Below are positions 17,872-25,433 of a DNA stretch of 34,395 bases, piece by piece. The stretch comes from a virus. The stretch spans positions 8,398-42,792 of IMG/VR virus record IMGVR_UViG_3300030098_003990; one strand, 5' to 3'. A program made the translations under genes and the position numbers. The notes under the pieces were generated by a model, which worked only from the letters and a program-made list of their open reading frames with translations, did no database searches and was not told the origin of the DNA. How positions within the stretch are numbered: the stretch's first letter is position 1; each line of letters starts with the position of its first letter.

Positions 17872-18540
17872 GTGGTTCGAATCAATAAAAAATATCAATA
17901 TAAAAAACATAATAGATTTCAATCAGAAACGGGAAGAAAATATCTTGTAGATGAAGCACCTGTTCCAAGCGTTACAACAATATTGAGTGCTACAAAAAAT
18001 AGTAAAGGCTTAGATGACTGGCGAAGAAGAATAGGAAACGAAGAGGCTGATCGAATCATGAAGAATGCATCAAGTGTAGGAACGGAAATGCACAAGGTGC
18101 TTGAATATTATTATAACAATGAAAAGTATTTCAATGCCACAGACTTTGGACAATTACCCAGAAAAATGGCAGAAATAATTAAAGAAAACCTTGCAATCAC
18201 AGAGGTTTGGGGCAACGAAGTATCATTAGCATATAACAAAGAATATGCAGGAACTACAGATTTAGTTGCATTAGTAGGACAAAAGCCTACTATTGTTGAT
18301 TTTAAACAAGCTAATAGGCCTAAATTAGAGGAATGGGTGGAAGACTACAAACATCAGTTGGGTGCCTATTATTTAGCCCATAAAACGCATTACGGGCCCG
18401 TAGAGCAGGGTGTAATATCGATTGCTACCCGAGGACTACAATATCAGGAATTTAAGCTCTCCGAGGCTGATTTGAGTGAATACTCAGACAAATTCTTGCA
18501 TAGATTAGAACAATTTAACAAGATCACCAAAAAGGGCTAA
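17872..18540 (+). CDS. PD-(D/E)XK exonuclease, RecB/MGME1-like
   Basis: The 222-residue protein starts at GTG 17872. It shows the core of RecB-family exonucleases: SVGTEMHKVLEY (His74), WGNEVSLAY (Glu116), AGTTDLVAL (Asp130), TIVDFKQANR (Asp143-x-Lys145) and YKHQLGAYYLA (Gln162). The order and spacing match single-domain phage exonucleases that degrade or process linear DNA during replication and recombination. It is the first gene of the replication module and meets the SNF2 helicase gene tail to tail with a 4-nt overlap. Confidence 0.88.
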   Translation: MVRINKKYQYKKHNRFQSETGRKYLVDEAPVPSVTTILSATKNSKGLDDWRRRIGNEEADRIMKNASSVGTEMHKVLEYYYNNEKYFNATDFGQLPRKMAEIIKENLAITEVWGNEVSLAYNKEYAGTTDLVALVGQKPTIVDFKQANRPKLEEWVEDYKHQLGAYYLAHKTHYGPVEQGVISIATRGLQYQEFKLSEADLSEYSDKFLHRLEQFNKITKKG

Positions 18541-19961
18541 ATCAACCATTTTTGTGGATTATCTCCTAAAGTTTTAGCAGAAAGTTCAATTTTATTTTTT
18601 AAGGCAACAACAATTTTATCATCAATTGTATTTTCTGCCATAATATCAATATATACAACATTTTTAGTTTGACCGATTCTATGTGCTCGATCTTCTGATT
18701 GTCTTCTTACCTCTAAGTTGTAGTTGTTGGAGTAATAAATAACATACTTTGCTGCTGTTAATGTTAATCCATATCCACCAGTAACTGGGTTAGCTACAAA
18801 GAATCTACATTTAGAATCATTTTGAAATCTCTCAACAGCTAAATTTCTATCATCTACAGAGGTTGCCCCATACATAGATACGACAGCATCATTTCCATAT
18901 TTTTCAGTAAGTGCTTTATTTATCTCATTAATGTTATGAATATAAGTTGCCCATATAATAACTTTTTGATCTGTCTCCTCTAATATTTCTAACATGGCTT
19001 TTAACTTTGGGTTTTCAAATTGAAGCATTTCACCTGAATCATTTTTACAATGACCATTTGCTAACTGATGTAATCTCAACAACTCTGTTAATTTATTATG
19101 TACTGATATTGTGCTTTCCTCTAACAAAGCCATAGCTCTAATTCTAAGACTTTCATAAGCACGTTTTTGTTCACCCTCTAGTTTAACATACCTTATTTGA
19201 TAGATTTTATCAGGTATATCTAAGCACTCATCTTTTGTGACCCGAAAAGAAAAATCTTTAAGTTTTTGCTCTAATTCAGTTAAATGCTGATAGCCAACTG
19301 GCACATTTATCGTCTCTCCTTGTGCAACATAAACCTCATCAAATATGCAAAATCTATTACGAAAAGCATAATAACTTTTATACCCTAATAATTGTGGATC
19401 AAGGAAGGCACATTGTGTATAAAGATCTAATGGAGATTTTGTTACTGGCGATCCTGTTAATATACGGCGCACTTTCGCTAGGTATCTTAATCGTAAAATG
19501 TTCTTTGTTCGTTTTGCTTTTGGGTTTTTTATTGTTGTCGATTCATCAATTATTGTAATATTAGATGGGTGTTCACGTAAAAATGCTTCACATGCTTTTA
19601 ATCCATTTTTAGTAGATAAAGCCTCAACGTTAATCATGAAAAACTTTAATCCTTCAAATTTATCAAAGGCTTTTAGCTCTTTTTTATTTGCTTGTTTCCA
19701 CAAATGACACGAATATTTAATCATATCAGGTAGATGTACGTTAAGTTCCTTTTTCCAAACAGAATATACAGATTTAGGTGCAATAATTAATGCAGCTTTT
19801 AATTGCTTTTTTAGGTTTAAAAATGCAATATTATCAATAGTTGTTTTTGTTTTACCTGTACCCATCTCCATAAAGTAAGCATAATTGATTTGATTCGCAG
19901 ATAAGTTAAGTGCTTCCCTTTGATGTTCATAGGGTTTTGTTTTATACGGGTATTTCCACAT
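18537..19961 (-). CDS. SNF2-family DNA helicase/ATPase
   Basis: The 474-residue protein carries the full SF2/SNF2 set: EHQREAL (Q-like motif), MEMGTGKTKT (Walker A, residues 31-40), ALIIAPKSV (motif Ia), ITIIDESTTIKNP (motif II, Asp139-Glu140), RILTGSPV (motif III), KVIIWATYI (motif IV), GGYGLTLTAA (motif V) and RQSEDRAHRIGQT (motif VI, about residues 420-432). Compact SNF2-like helicases are common in phage replication modules and are thought to remodel DNA at forks or recombination intermediates. It is the only long gene on the minus strand and has its own good promoter. It is convergent with the exonuclease gene and divergent from the gene at 20026. Confidence 0.92.
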   Translation of the reverse strand: MWKYPYKTKPYEHQREALNLSANQINYAYFMEMGTGKTKTTIDNIAFLNLKKQLKAALIIAPKSVYSVWKKELNVHLPDMIKYSCHLWKQANKKELKAFDKFEGLKFFMINVEALSTKNGLKACEAFLREHPSNITIIDESTTIKNPKAKRTKNILRLRYLAKVRRILTGSPVTKSPLDLYTQCAFLDPQLLGYKSYYAFRNRFCIFDEVYVAQGETINVPVGYQHLTELEQKLKDFSFRVTKDECLDIPDKIYQIRYVKLEGEQKRAYESLRIRAMALLEESTISVHNKLTELLRLHQLANGHCKNDSGEMLQFENPKLKAMLEILEETDQKVIIWATYIHNINEINKALTEKYGNDAVVSMYGATSVDDRNLAVERFQNDSKCRFFVANPVTGGYGLTLTAAKYVIYYSNNYNLEVRRQSEDRAHRIGQTKNVVYIDIMAENTIDDKIVVALKNKIELSAKTLGDNPQKWLI

Positions 19962-19968
19962 CTGATAT

Positions 19969-19997
19969 CTTATATAATTTTATACTTGCCTTTTCAA
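19969..19997 (-). promoter_or_regulatory. Sigma-70-like promoter for SNF2 helicase gene
   Basis: On the minus strand, TTGAAA (19992-19997) and TATAAG (19969-19974) are separated by exactly 17 bp. The ATG of the helicase gene starts 7 nt after the -10, so the transcript would be leaderless. On the plus strand the same gap holds a weaker TTGCCT-16-TATTGT candidate for the gene at 20026. Confidence 0.65.
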
Positions 19998-20025
19998 TAA
20001 TAAAAAGTATTGTCTGAATCAAGAT

Positions 20026-20568
20026 ATGGATATCGAAAAGTTTTCTAATTTAGAAGTTCAGCAATCGTCTGTGAAATCTATTACAGATGCTTGTAATGAA
20101 ATGAAAAATTTGGAAAAGCAAATCGAACTAGATGAAGAGCAACTAGCAAAAAAGAAAAAAAGATTAAGAGACTATGTTGAAAGAAAAGTGCCAGAGCTTA
20201 TGCAAGAAGCAGGAGTCAATGCACTTGTTTTATCAGATGGTAGCAAGGTCGAAGTAAAACCTTTTTATGCTGCAAGAATACCTGAGTCTAGAACTCAAGA
20301 AGCTTTTTCTTGGTTAAGAGATGGTGGCTTTGATGATTTAATAAAGAATCAAGTCACAGCATCATTTAATAAAGGTCAAGATAATATGGTTTCAAAACTT
20401 ATTTCTCTGTGTGAAGAAAATAATTTCAGATATACGAAGAAAGAAAAGGTTGAACCAATGACTTTAAAAGCTTTTGTAAGAGAACAAGTCGAAAAAGGTA
20501 AGGAGCTCCCGTTTGATTTATTTGGTGTCTATATCGCTAATAAAGCAAAACTAACAACGAAGGAGTAA
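20026..20568 (+). CDS. Coiled-coil phage protein upstream of probable ssDNA-binding protein
   Basis: The 180-residue protein has an N-terminal coiled coil (ACNEMKNLEKQIELDEEQLA, then KKKKRLRDYVERKV), then a compact domain with LVLSDGSKVEVKPFYAARIP and WLRDGGFDDLIKNQV, and a C-terminal TLKAFVREQVEKGKELPFDLF. Overall layout (coiled coil then small beta-alpha domain) recalls Gam-like host-nuclease inhibitors, but I see no diagnostic motif. The position directly before a probable ssDNA-binding protein and primase suggests a replication or recombination accessory role. No ribosome-binding site is obvious; it ends 1 nt before the next gene. Confidence 0.72.
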   Translation: MDIEKFSNLEVQQSSVKSITDACNEMKNLEKQIELDEEQLAKKKKRLRDYVERKVPELMQEAGVNALVLSDGSKVEVKPFYAARIPESRTQEAFSWLRDGGFDDLIKNQVTASFNKGQDNMVSKLISLCEENNFRYTKKEKVEPMTLKAFVREQVEKGKELPFDLFGVYIANKAKLTTKE

Positions 20569-20569
20569 A

Positions 20570-21349
20570 ATGTCGATAAAGAACAAAATCACGGTAAAAC
20601 CGAACAACGCTTTGGCAACAGTGGACATTGAAAAATTTGCGGATCAAGGTTTCGATAACATTGATAGTAAAAGTCTACAATTACCGTTCCTAAAAATATT
20701 GTCACAACTTTCACCTCAAGTAACACAAGGTGATCCAAAGTTTATGGCAGAAGCAAGACCAGGAATGATCATAAATACAGTAACAGATAAACTGTATGAT
20801 GGAGTTAAGGGTATCTCAGTGATACCTGCATTCTATAAATTTGAATACATTGAATGGGCAGATAGAGGCCAAGAAGGCAGCACTGCTCCAAGAAATGTTT
20901 ATTCAGCTGATAGCGATATCATGAGCAAAACTACAAGAGGAGATGATGGTAAAGATCGTTTACAAAATGGTCATTACATAGAAGAAACTGCATCTCATTA
21001 TGTGGTTGTTTGTGAAGATACAATGGCATCAGAAGCATTAATAACTATGAAGTCTACTCAAAGAAAAAAATCTAAAAAGTGGAATTCAATGATGAATTTA
21101 ATGCAAATACCTAAAAAAGATGGAAAAGGTTTTTTTAGACCTGCACCATTTACTCAATTATACAGATTAAAAACTGTTCTTGAGAAAAATAATTTAGGTT
21201 CATGGTATGGCTGGGAAATAACTTCAGAAGGCACATGCGAGAGTCAAACTTTAGTTGAAAGAGCAGCTAAATTTAGACAATCTGTCATGGGTGGCACTGT
21301 CAAAGTTAAACACGGTCAAGAAGAAACAGCAGCTAAAACACCATTTTAA
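20570..21349 (+). CDS. Putative single-stranded DNA-binding protein
   Basis: The 259-residue protein follows AAGGAG at a short distance. It has LQLPFLKILSQLSPQVTQGD, then VKGISVIPAFYKFEYIEW, RKKSKKWNSMMNLMQ and FTQLYRLKT, and ends GQEETAAKTPF. Proteins of this type lie between coiled-coil and primase or polymerase genes in many marine phages and are suspected ssDNA-binding proteins. The aromatic and basic residues in the middle could form an OB-like binding face. The tail is not strongly acidic as in T7 gp2.5, so the assignment rests mostly on context. Confidence 0.55.
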   Translation: MSIKNKITVKPNNALATVDIEKFADQGFDNIDSKSLQLPFLKILSQLSPQVTQGDPKFMAEARPGMIINTVTDKLYDGVKGISVIPAFYKFEYIEWADRGQEGSTAPRNVYSADSDIMSKTTRGDDGKDRLQNGHYIEETASHYVVVCEDTMASEALITMKSTQRKKSKKWNSMMNLMQIPKKDGKGFFRPAPFTQLYRLKTVLEKNNLGSWYGWEITSEGTCESQTLVERAAKFRQSVMGGTVKVKHGQEETAAKTPF

Positions 21350-21351
21350 TT

Positions 21352-22923
21352 ATGGAGTTTGTAGAAACCTTGGAACAGTTTAAAAAGCTGTTCCAGGGAA
21401 CTGATAGTTATTATGGTAAGTCCAAACCCTTGGGGCAAAAGAACTCAAGAGGTAAGGAAGAGTATAAACATTGGACAGAAAAAACTAACATTACAGACAA
21501 AGAGTGGTTAGACCATCTTGAAGGTAAAAGTTATACTGGAATAATTCCAATACGTGATGACAGCACTTGCAGTTGGGGAGTTATTGATGTCGATAGATAT
21601 AATATAAATCATAAACAGTTTATTAAATTAATTAGAGATAGAAAATATCCATTCGTACCATACAGGTCAAAGTCAAATGGATTACATTTAGTCTTACATC
21701 TTTCACATAAAGTCCCGGCAAAAGATATGAGAAAAAAATTAATTATGATTGCATCTGATCTTGGTGTAAATGATAAAACAACTGATATATTTCCAGCACA
21801 AGACAATGTAGATTTATCAGATCCTGATTGGGAGAAGAAACAACTAGGTCAATTCGTAAATTTACCATATCAAAATGCAAAGTTCCCAACACGATGTGCT
21901 ATGGATGATGAGGGTAATAGTTTAAAATATTTAGAATATTTAGAATACGCTAAGAAATTTATTATAACTAAAGAACACTTTTATGATCTTAAAACATCTA
22001 ATGACAATGAGAAAAAAGATTGGCCAAATTGTGTAAATAAATTTATAAAGAATCAAGTTCAAGAAGGTGAAGGTCGTAATGATGCTATGTTTAATGTGGG
22101 TATACTTGCCAAAAAAATTAATCCTGACAAAGACTATTACGAAGAAATGATAAGAGATCTCAACAAAAAGATTTGTGTCCCACCATTGAATCCTAAAGAA
22201 TTAAATAAGGTTATGGAACAAGTTGGTAAACACGATTACAGTTACAAGTGTGGCACGTCTATTGCTAGGTCTTTTTGTAATGGATCTAGACAATGTGCTA
22301 AAAGAAAATTTGGAATTGGTATCAATGAGGCTATGCCCGAAGTAGGTAAGTTAATTAAAGTAAATACATATCCTGATCCTTACTGGCTGCTACCTATACA
22401 AGGTAAGATGGTAAGATTAGAAACAAAACAATTATACCAACAGATGCTTTTAGGCGAAAAGTTGTTAGCACATGATATTATTTGGAGACCTTTAAAACCT
22501 AGTAAAAGAGATCCCGACCCATATAGAGATTGGCTAGAAGATTTGATAACAAATAAAAAAGATATGGAAGATGTTGATCGTGAAGATGAACGTGAAGAAA
22601 TATTCAATATTAGAATGGTAAAATTTCTTGAAGATACAAATGTAGCAGATGAGTTTGATCAAATAGACCACGAAAACATATGGCATGATGATTCGGAAAT
22701 GAGATTTAAATTAGATACGTTCAGGCAGTTTATGAAAAAACAAGGCTATAATTGGTCTGAAAAAGATTGTACTATGTATTTAAAGGAAAACGATTGTGGC
22801 CAAAGTAAAAAATTCCAAAGTAATAACACGAGACACTGGGTCTCTACGTTACCGAAACAAACAGAGCATAAAAACAAAAATGTCAAATTTAATAAAAAGA
22901 AAACTCCATGGGAAGACAATTAA
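21352..22923 (+). CDS. Archaeo-eukaryotic-type primase (AEP) with PriCT-like domain
   Basis: The 523-residue protein has the AEP active-site signature: WGVIDVDRYN (Asp79, Asp81), YRSKSNGLHLVLHL (motif SxGxH, His112) and TTDIFPAQ (Asp145). It resembles primases of the TOTE-like AEP group. A second domain around residues 235-300 (NQVQEGEGRNDAMFNVGILAKK) looks like PriCT-1. A Cys cluster (YKCGTSIARSFCNGSRQC, then AKRKFGIG) may bind a metal. The C-terminal ~200 residues are charged and unassigned. It would lay primers for the family A polymerase encoded downstream. It overlaps the helicase gene that follows by 44 nt. Confidence 0.86.
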   Translation: MEFVETLEQFKKLFQGTDSYYGKSKPLGQKNSRGKEEYKHWTEKTNITDKEWLDHLEGKSYTGIIPIRDDSTCSWGVIDVDRYNINHKQFIKLIRDRKYPFVPYRSKSNGLHLVLHLSHKVPAKDMRKKLIMIASDLGVNDKTTDIFPAQDNVDLSDPDWEKKQLGQFVNLPYQNAKFPTRCAMDDEGNSLKYLEYLEYAKKFIITKEHFYDLKTSNDNEKKDWPNCVNKFIKNQVQEGEGRNDAMFNVGILAKKINPDKDYYEEMIRDLNKKICVPPLNPKELNKVMEQVGKHDYSYKCGTSIARSFCNGSRQCAKRKFGIGINEAMPEVGKLIKVNTYPDPYWLLPIQGKMVRLETKQLYQQMLLGEKLLAHDIIWRPLKPSKRDPDPYRDWLEDLITNKKDMEDVDREDEREEIFNIRMVKFLEDTNVADEFDQIDHENIWHDDSEMRFKLDTFRQFMKKQGYNWSEKDCTMYLKENDCGQSKKFQSNNTRHWVSTLPKQTEHKNKNVKFNKKKTPWEDN

Positions 22924-24496
22924 GTTTTATGGGCCACCGGGCACCGGAAAGACTCACAGATTGTTACAAAGAGCCAAAAGATTTTTAAGAAGAGGGGTTC
23001 TACCTGATGAGATTTGTTATATCTCATTTACTAATAAAGCTGTCCAAGAATGTTTGGATAGAGTGAGAAAAGAATTTAAAGGTTATGATGAAGATGATTT
23101 CAAATATTTTAGAACACTACACAGTTTGGCGAGACAACAGTTTGCAGAGATTCCTGTATTAGATCCAAGAGTTGATATGCTGCAGTTTCATACAGAGTAC
23201 GGAACAATAAAAATAAACTATAAGCCTAACTGGGATGATCAAAATGTTTACAATAATTGGTCATTACAAATTTATGATAAGGCAAGAAATATGAAGGTAG
23301 ATCCTATATCCTTGTATAAGAAGGAACCTAGAAAAAAAGTTAGATTACAACAATTTAAATCTATTATACATAATTACGAAAGATATAAAACATTTGAGAT
23401 AGAGCCTGGTCAGTTTAAAAATGATCGTTTAGATTTTACTGACATGGTGCAAAAGTTTATTACGTCTGGGCTGGCTATAAATTTCAAAGTCTTAATGGTA
23501 GATGAAGCTCAAGACCTTACCCCGTTGCAGTGGGACATGGTTGTGAAATTAGCTTTGAATGCAGAAAAAGTTTATCTTGCAGGTGATGACGACCAAGCAA
23601 TATATGAGTGGAATGGTGCAGATGTATCATACTTTCAAACATTTCCAGGCAAATCTAAAATATTAAACAAATCAAGAAGATTAAATAAAAAAGTTCATTT
23701 CTTTGCGAAGTGTTTATTAAATGGCATGGAAGGTTATAGAGTAAAAAAAGAATTTGAATCTAATGACAAGGATGGAGAAATATATCGATGGAGCTCTTTG
23801 CGTAAAGTTTCCTTTGAAAATAATGGTAGTTGGATGATTCTTGCTAGAATTAACGATGTAAAAAGAGAATTACAAGAAGAAGCTAAAGGTATGGGTTTAT
23901 ATTTTCAAGATATGAAAGGCAATAAATCCTATGACATGAATCAATGGAAGGCCATACAAGATTGGGAGAAGATTTGTAATGGTGGTTCAATTACGAGAGA
24001 GGACGCGTGTATCATGTATAATTATCTTTTAAACATAGATCACGGCTACCGGTCAGCGGACAGCAAAAAATGGAGTTTTGCTCACCCAAATCAACTTTTT
24101 GATCATAATGAATTACACTTATTTGGTGGTATGGTTGAGGAGAAGAACACTTGGCAAGAAGCATTTAAGAGAAAATTTAAAGATTCAGAGAAAAGGTATT
24201 TTTTAAAATTAATCGAATCAAAAGTAAACTTGGATGAAAGAGCACCTATTTTAATTGATACCATACACCAGGTAAAAGGAGGTGAGGCAGATAACGTTAT
24301 CCTATCCTCAAAATGTAACTTTCCTTCACATTACGATAGGAAATCATTATTAGATAAGGTGCAAGAATTAAGAGTTTGGTACACTGGGGTAACTAGAGCT
24401 ATAAATACACTACATTTGTTAGGCACGTTTCATAAGTATAATTTTCCATTGAGTAAATATTATAAATTGTATAAAAGTAATTATGTCGGTTTTTAA
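22880..24496 (+). CDS. UvrD/Rep-like superfamily 1 helicase
   Basis: I chose ATG 22880, which overlaps the primase by 44 nt; a GTG at 22796 would overlap by 128 nt. The 538-residue product has Walker A GPPGTGKT (18-25), SFTNKAVQECLDRVR (motif Ia), FRTLHSLA, motif II DEAQD (208-212), AGDDDQAIYEWNGAD (motif III, 234-248), LNKSRRLN (motif IV), TIHQVKGGEADNVIL (motif V) and VWYTGVTRA (motif VI). This is a complete SF1A 3'-5' helicase. With the primase and polymerase it probably forms the replisome or acts in recombination. It overlaps the DUF3310 gene by 14 nt. Confidence 0.92.
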   Translation: MSNLIKRKLHGKTIKFYGPPGTGKTHRLLQRAKRFLRRGVLPDEICYISFTNKAVQECLDRVRKEFKGYDEDDFKYFRTLHSLARQQFAEIPVLDPRVDMLQFHTEYGTIKINYKPNWDDQNVYNNWSLQIYDKARNMKVDPISLYKKEPRKKVRLQQFKSIIHNYERYKTFEIEPGQFKNDRLDFTDMVQKFITSGLAINFKVLMVDEAQDLTPLQWDMVVKLALNAEKVYLAGDDDQAIYEWNGADVSYFQTFPGKSKILNKSRRLNKKVHFFAKCLLNGMEGYRVKKEFESNDKDGEIYRWSSLRKVSFENNGSWMILARINDVKRELQEEAKGMGLYFQDMKGNKSYDMNQWKAIQDWEKICNGGSITREDACIMYNYLLNIDHGYRSADSKKWSFAHPNQLFDHNELHLFGGMVEEKNTWQEAFKRKFKDSEKRYFLKLIESKVNLDERAPILIDTIHQVKGGEADNVILSSKCNFPSHYDRKSLLDKVQELRVWYTGVTRAINTLHLLGTFHKYNFPLSKYYKLYKSNYVGF

Positions 24497-24695
24497 AAAA
24501 CAAGAAGGTGGTTCACACTATCAAACCTTTGCCATTCAGCCGGCACAATACTCAATAAAAAATAATTTACCATGGCCTGAGGGAGAAGCCGTAAAATATA
24601 TTACAAGACATAAATTAAAAGGCGGAAAAAAAGATTTATTGAAAGCAAAACATTGTATAGACATGATAATAGAAAGAGATTATGGCAAAAGTTGA
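24483..24695 (+). CDS. DUF3310 protein
   Basis: The 70-residue protein is a clear member of the DUF3310 (SaV-like) family: EGGSHYQTFAIQPAQYSIKN, PWPEGEAVKYITRHKLKGGK, KDLLKAKHCIDMIIE. The same region occurs in T7 gp1.7, a nucleotide kinase, and in many phage nucleotide-metabolism genes, but the small stand-alone form has no proven activity. It overlaps the helicase gene before it and the methyltransferase gene after it by 14 nt each, placing it in one translationally coupled replication operon. Confidence 0.9.
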   Translation: MSVFKKQEGGSHYQTFAIQPAQYSIKNNLPWPEGEAVKYITRHKLKGGKKDLLKAKHCIDMIIERDYGKS

Positions 24696-25350
24696 TACTC
24701 AATTTTATGAACGTGCACAAAAAAGATTTAATATTCAATTTAAAAATGTATTAGACATTGGAGCTGCTGCAGGAGATTGGTCGGGACATGTAAAAGAATT
24801 TAATCCTGATGCAAAATTTACACTTATAGAGCCGAATAAATTACATAATGAAAGATTAAAGAGTTTCGGTAAAGTACATAATGTATATTTAAGTGATGAA
24901 GCTAAAGAAAAAGATTTTTATGTATGTCAGGACCCATTTCAACAAACAGGTAACGGTTTTTTTAAAGAGAGATCAAATGTTCCATTTAAAAAAACTATTG
25001 TTAAAACTATAAAGCTTGATCAAGTGGTTGATGAAACCTATGATTTAATAAAATTAGATGTACAGGGGGCTGAGCTTGAAGTTATAAAAGGTGGTATGAT
25101 TACAATTCAAAAAGCTAAATGGCTTCAAATAGAGATACCTCTTTTCGAATATAATATTGGTGCTCCAAGTATGTATAGTTTGTTGGGTAATTTAAAAGCT
25201 ATTGGTTTTTATCCATTTGATATTGCACAAATATTATTTAACGTTAGGTGTTTATATATTGATTATGTTTTTGTTAATCGTAATTTACCAACACACGAAG
25301 CGGAGGATGCTGTAGTCAATTTTACAAAATATAATGTGAAAAAGAAATGA
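24682..25350 (+). CDS. FkbM-family methyltransferase
   Basis: The 222-residue protein has the SAM-binding loop NVLDIGAAAGDWS (about 23-34), the acidic strand end FTLIEPN (47-53), LIKLDVQGAELEVIKGG (catalytic-region motif typical of FkbM enzymes) and KWLQIEIPLFEYN. FkbM enzymes methylate hydroxyl groups of sugars or small molecules. In a phage carrying two glycosyltransferases, methylation of a glycan is a plausible role, though this gene sits in the replication block. It overlaps the short membrane peptide gene by ATGA. Confidence 0.88.
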   Translation: MAKVDTQFYERAQKRFNIQFKNVLDIGAAAGDWSGHVKEFNPDAKFTLIEPNKLHNERLKSFGKVHNVYLSDEAKEKDFYVCQDPFQQTGNGFFKERSNVPFKKTIVKTIKLDQVVDETYDLIKLDVQGAELEVIKGGMITIQKAKWLQIEIPLFEYNIGAPSMYSLLGNLKAIGFYPFDIAQILFNVRCLYIDYVFVNRNLPTHEAEDAVVNFTKYNVKKK

Positions 25351-25433
25351 TGTTATTATCAATAGGTATAATACTACTTATATTTTTTTGCATATGTCTT
25401 TTGTTAGCTATGTGGAATAAGGAAAAACCGTGA
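25347..25433 (+). CDS. 28-residue single-span membrane peptide
   Basis: The frame starts at ATG 25347 overlapping the methyltransferase stop (ATGA) and ends in a TGA that overlaps the polymerase GTG start (GTGA). The product MMLLSIGIILLIFFCICLLL, then AMWNKEKP, is one membrane helix with a positively charged C-terminus. It fills the only gap between two coupled genes, which supports it being translated. The function is unknown; membrane anchoring of replication factors or superinfection control are possible guesses. Confidence 0.5.
   Translation: MMLLSIGIILLIFFCICLLLAMWNKEKP

Noticed and set aside
17871-17890. GGTTCGAATC, resembling a tRNA T-loop or attP core
   Set aside because: No matching T-stem, anticodon or acceptor arms can be built around it, no integrase gene is visible, and it lies in the start of a clear exonuclease gene.
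18537-19961. SNF2 helicase as part of a defence island
   Set aside because: It lies between phage replication genes, and no restriction, methylase or other defence partner is adjacent; a replication role is simpler.
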